Positions 6,923-8,941 of a stretch of DNA of 8,941 bases are shown here, one piece after another (position 1 is the first letter of the stretch; each line of letters opens with the position of its first letter). The notes under the pieces were generated by a model that saw nothing but the letters and a program-made list of their open reading frames with translations, searched no databases and was not told where the DNA came from. The stretch is from Acidobacteriota bacterium (GTDB lineage Bacteria; Acidobacteriota; Thermoanaerobaculia; Multivoradales; JAHEKO01). Made by a program: the position numbers and the translations under genes. The stretch spans positions 1 to 8,941 of the forward strand of contig JAOTZA010000128.1 of assembly GCA_029861655.1 (NCBI GenBank). Direction: 5' to 3'.

Positions 6923-8107
6923 TTACTCAGGGTAGAGCAGAAAGGGCTTCCGCTCCTCGCGAAAGGATCTCTCGTCCGCTTGCCAGCTCGCTAGCCACTC
7001 GTCGCACTCCTGGTCGCCGCTGTTCTCCAGCGCCTGCCGCAGCCGGTCATCACCGCTGAGCAGGTCGATCGCCGGTCGTTCGGACTCGAACTCATAAGGG
7101 GCTTCGCGCCAGCTGAAATCGTCGCCACCCAACTCGCGAAGCTGACGCACGATCTCAACCCCGGTCCGGTACGGCCGATGTCGTTCGGGATCCGTCACCA
7201 CCCACTGAACTCCGCCGCAGATTTCTCCCGCATGCTTTTGGAATTGTGGTTTGAAGTACGTGGGCAGAAATCGACATCCCGGCATTTCGAGGGCGTTCAA
7301 CCGATCACTCAACGAAACCGGTGCGAGGTACGGCGCGCCCAGAAGCTCGAACGGACGGGTGGTGCCACGCCCCTCGGAGACTTCGGTGGCTTCGATCAAG
7401 CCGCCACCCGGAAAGATCTCCGTTGTCGAGCCGGTTGGAATGTTGGGCGACGGCGCTACCCAGGGCCGTCCCCAGTCGCGCCAGGTCATCTCGCGACTCC
7501 AACCCTCCACCGCCCACACTTGCACGCCTGCGGGTGTCTCTCCCCCGCGCGACAACTCCAGCAGCGCCAGCTCACCGAGCGTCAACCCATGTCTCACCGG
7601 TAGTTCGAAAGCACCGATAAACGACTCGTATCCCGGGCGCCGGCGGTTGCCCTCGATGGTGACACCTCCCAAGGGGTTCGGCCGGTCCAGAACCCATACC
7701 TCACAGCCCGCCGCCAGCGCCGCTTCGGCCGACCAGACCGCGGTTGCGGCGTAGGTGTAGTAGCGACTGCCGATGTCCTGAAGATCGACCAAGAGAAGAT
7801 CCAGCGGCTCGAAGACCGTCGGATCCGGCCGCAGCGTTTCCGGGGAGTCGCCGTAGAGCGACAGCAAGGGCAAGCCGGTCCACGGATCGGGCTCGGTCAC
7901 CGACGCCACCATGTCCTGCTCCACTCCGTAATAGCCATGCTCGGGCCCCAGCAGGAACCGCGGTGTCTCGGCGCCGCGGCGCGTGAGTTCGAGATGGATC
8001 GGGCCGAGCGACGCCGACACCGAAGCGCCGTGGGCCAGGATCGCGTAGCGCCGACCGGCCAGCACCCCGGGGTCGTCGAGCAGCCTGTCGAGGCCGGTTT
8101 GGATCAT
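6923..8107 (-). CDS. NamZ-like exo-beta-N-acetylmuramidase (DUF1343 family), no signal peptide
   Basis: This DUF1343 (PF07075) protein belongs to the family of NamZ, which removes terminal N-acetylmuramic acid from peptidoglycan fragments. Family motifs are clear: GPEHGYYG (54-61), VDLQDIGSRYYTY (107-119), DRPNPLGG (141-148), PSPNIPT (219-225), SEGRGTTRPFELLGAPY (244-260) and, near the C-terminus, KHAGEICGGVQ (291-301). With the ATG at 8107 the protein is 394 residues and begins MIQTGLDRLL, leaving no room for a signal peptide. A GTG at 8149 would add 14 polar residues and overlap moaC by 26 bases, but no ribosome-binding site precedes it, so I prefer the ATG. The absence of a signal suggests cytoplasmic turnover of muropeptides rather than secretion, which is inference. 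It lies between moaC and an unrecognised gene, in the same transcript direction as serA and ddl. Confidence 0.9.
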   Translation of the reverse strand: MIQTGLDRLLDDPGVLAGRRYAILAHGASVSASLGPIHLELTRRGAETPRFLLGPEHGYYGVEQDMVASVTEPDPWTGLPLLSLYGDSPETLRPDPTVFEPLDLLLVDLQDIGSRYYTYAATAVWSAEAALAAGCEVWVLDRPNPLGGVTIEGNRRRPGYESFIGAFELPVRHGLTLGELALLELSRGGETPAGVQVWAVEGWSREMTWRDWGRPWVAPSPNIPTGSTTEIFPGGGLIEATEVSEGRGTTRPFELLGAPYLAPVSLSDRLNALEMPGCRFLPTYFKPQFQKHAGEICGGVQWVVTDPERHRPYRTGVEIVRQLRELGGDDFSWREAPYEFESERPAIDLLSGDDRLRQALENSGDQECDEWLASWQADERSFREERKPFLLYPE

Positions 8108-8123
8108 TTCCTGAAACCCGCTG

Positions 8124-8603
8124 TCAACGCCGGTAATCGCCTCGCGCACCGCCGGTCTTGCGCTCGAGACGCAGATCGGTGATCACCGCCTCACGCTCGA
8201 CCGCCTTGACCATGTCATAGAGGGACAAGGCGGCTCCCGCGCACGCCACCAAAGCTTCCATCTCGGCGCCGGTCCGCGCCGTCACCACTACCCGGCTTCG
8301 GATCTGGACGCCATCCGGCACTTCACAAAGAGTCACTTCGATGTCCTCCGGGGACAGCGGGTGCGCCAACGGAATCCACTCGCCGGTCCGCTTGGCCGCC
8401 TGAATGCCCCCGATTCGAGCCACCGAGTGGGCGTCTCCCTTGGGCAGATTCGACAACCGGGCCACCGTGTCGGCACTGATCCTCACGCTGCAGGACGCCT
8501 CGGCCACTCGCCGGGTCACGGCCTTCTCGGAGACATCCACCATCCTTGCCCGACCGCTCTCGTCAAGATGACTGAAATCCGTAGAATTGCTCTCGTTCTT
8601 CAT
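8124..8603 (-). CDS. moaC: Cyclic pyranopterin monophosphate synthase (MoaC)
   Basis: MoaC makes cyclic pyranopterin monophosphate from the MoaA product, an early step of molybdenum cofactor synthesis, as a cytoplasmic hexamer. The protein is 159 residues, the normal length. It shows FSHLDESGRARMVDVSEK (10-27), VARIGGIQAAKRT (61-73), IPLAHPL (77-83), TGAEMEAL (111-118) and LYDMVKA (128-134). These give the catalytic-site residues K71, D130 and K133. The ATG at 8603 is the family start; the frame continues upstream to 8921 but that part lies antisense to the glycosyltransferase gene. No clear Shine-Dalgarno precedes it; a tandem repeat begins 10 bases upstream. No other molybdenum cofactor gene is visible in the window. 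It is first in the minus-strand run and probably co-transcribed with the NamZ-like gene 16 bases on. Confidence 0.96.
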   Translation of the reverse strand: MKNESNSTDFSHLDESGRARMVDVSEKAVTRRVAEASCSVRISADTVARLSNLPKGDAHSVARIGGIQAAKRTGEWIPLAHPLSPEDIEVTLCEVPDGVQIRSRVVVTARTGAEMEALVACAGAALSLYDMVKAVEREAVITDLRLERKTGGARGDYRR

Positions 8604-8612
8604 GACGGGGGC

Positions 8613-8640
8613 GCCCAAAGCCCAAAGGCCAAAGCCCAAA
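8613..8640. repeat. Tandem 7-bp repeat, four copies of GCCCAAA (one variant)
   Basis: Four head-to-tail units read GCCCAAA, GCCCAAA, GGCCAAA and GCCCAAA, with a single mismatch in the third. They lie between the moaC start and the divergent glycosyltransferase. In the moaC transcript they would occupy the leader about 10 bases before the ATG. The array could be a variable-number tract or binding site; nothing in the sequence decides this. Confidence 0.75.
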
Positions 8641-8675
8641 GACAGTACCAGACAATTGCAGAGACTCTCCCCCTC

Positions 8676-8941
8676 TTGACGGCCCCCACCATTGCTGTCG
8701 TCATCCCGACTCTCGACGAAGAAGACGCGGTCGGCACGCATCTCGAAGAGGTCGTCGAGGTCGCGGACGAAGTCGTCGTCAGTGACGGCGGCTCGGTGGA
8801 TCGAACACGCGCTCGGGCAAAGAAGCTCGGCGCCCAGGTGGTGACAGGGGCTGCCGGACGCGGCGTGCAACTCGATCGAGGTGCCCGCCACACCGGTGCA
8901 GAAATCCTGGTTTTTCTGCACGCCGACACCCGCTTGCCCCC
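8676..8941 (+). CDS. Family 2 glycosyltransferase, TIGR04283-like, truncated at window end
   Basis: Only about 88 N-terminal residues are present. They form the start of a GT-A fold: IAVVIPTLDEED (6-17), VVVSDGGSVDRT (33-44), then GRGVQLDRGA (61-70) and VFLHADTRLP (79-88). The GRG-Q-D/N-GA and FLHADT pair is typical of the TIGR04283 group (rSAM/selenodomain-associated transferase). The acceptor and donor are unknown. I chose the TTG at 8676 because family members begin only a few residues before the first strand. The same frame is open from an ATG at 8568, which would add 36 low-complexity residues and overlap moaC by 36 bases; I consider that less likely. It is divergent from moaC. The C-terminal part lies beyond the window, so integrity cannot be judged. 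Confidence 0.85.
   Translation, partial: MTAPTIAVVIPTLDEEDAVGTHLEEVVEVADEVVVSDGGSVDRTRARAKKLGAQVVTGAAGRGVQLDRGARHTGAEILVFLHADTRLP

Noticed and set aside
8568..8675. ATG-initiated extension of the glycosyltransferase
   Set aside because: The 36 added residues come from the tandem repeat and the start of moaC and precede the normal GT-A N-terminus; TTG at 8676 fits the family better. Not fully excluded.
8604..8921. Long upstream extension of the moaC frame
   Set aside because: It is antisense to the glycosyltransferase coding sequence, and MoaC reaches its normal 159-residue length from the ATG at 8603.

Overview
This is a gene-dense, high-GC bacterial window with ordinary chromosomal content. 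The genes are full length apart from two cut by the window edges. I see no mobile element, CRISPR array, rRNA or tRNA, and no gap between genes longer than about 110 bases. The long-form SerA, the DtxR/FeoA fusion next to a clostridial-type FeoB, the signal-less NamZ-type protein and frequent GTG/TTG starts suggest a high-GC Gram-negative environmental lineage. Acidobacteriota (for example Thermoanaerobaculia-like) is my guess. It rests on impression only, because no taxonomic marker is present.

Left block, minus strand (1-2617): a ferrous-iron uptake operon. The first gene encodes a fusion of a membrane anchor, a DtxR/MntR-like repressor and two FeoA domains. Its stop codon overlaps the TTG start of feoB, and feoB runs off the left edge. 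Divergent from it across a 109-base gap is a CHAD-domain gene (2726-3709, plus), expected to bind polyphosphate. A compact hairpin lies between the convergent ends of the CHAD gene and ddl.

Right block, minus strand (3739-8603), in transcription order: moaC (molybdenum cofactor synthesis), a NamZ/DUF1343-family exo-N-acetylmuramidase without a signal peptide, an unrecognised 147-aa protein, long-form serA (3-phosphoglycerate dehydrogenase) and ddl (D-Ala-D-Ala ligase). The genes are tightly packed. The largest internal gap is 67 bases before serA, and it holds an inverted repeat just upstream of the start codon. Functionally the run mixes serine synthesis, peptidoglycan precursor synthesis, probable muropeptide recycling and cofactor synthesis. 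At the right edge a divergent family 2 glycosyltransferase of the TIGR04283 type begins and is cut by the window end. The moaC/glycosyltransferase gap contains four tandem copies of a 7-bp repeat.

Most worth a second look are the predicted membrane-tethered iron repressor fused to tandem FeoA domains, the apparently cytoplasmic NamZ with its unrecognised downstream partner, and the small structured or repeated intergenic elements. I found no convincing evidence of a wholly new multi-gene system.
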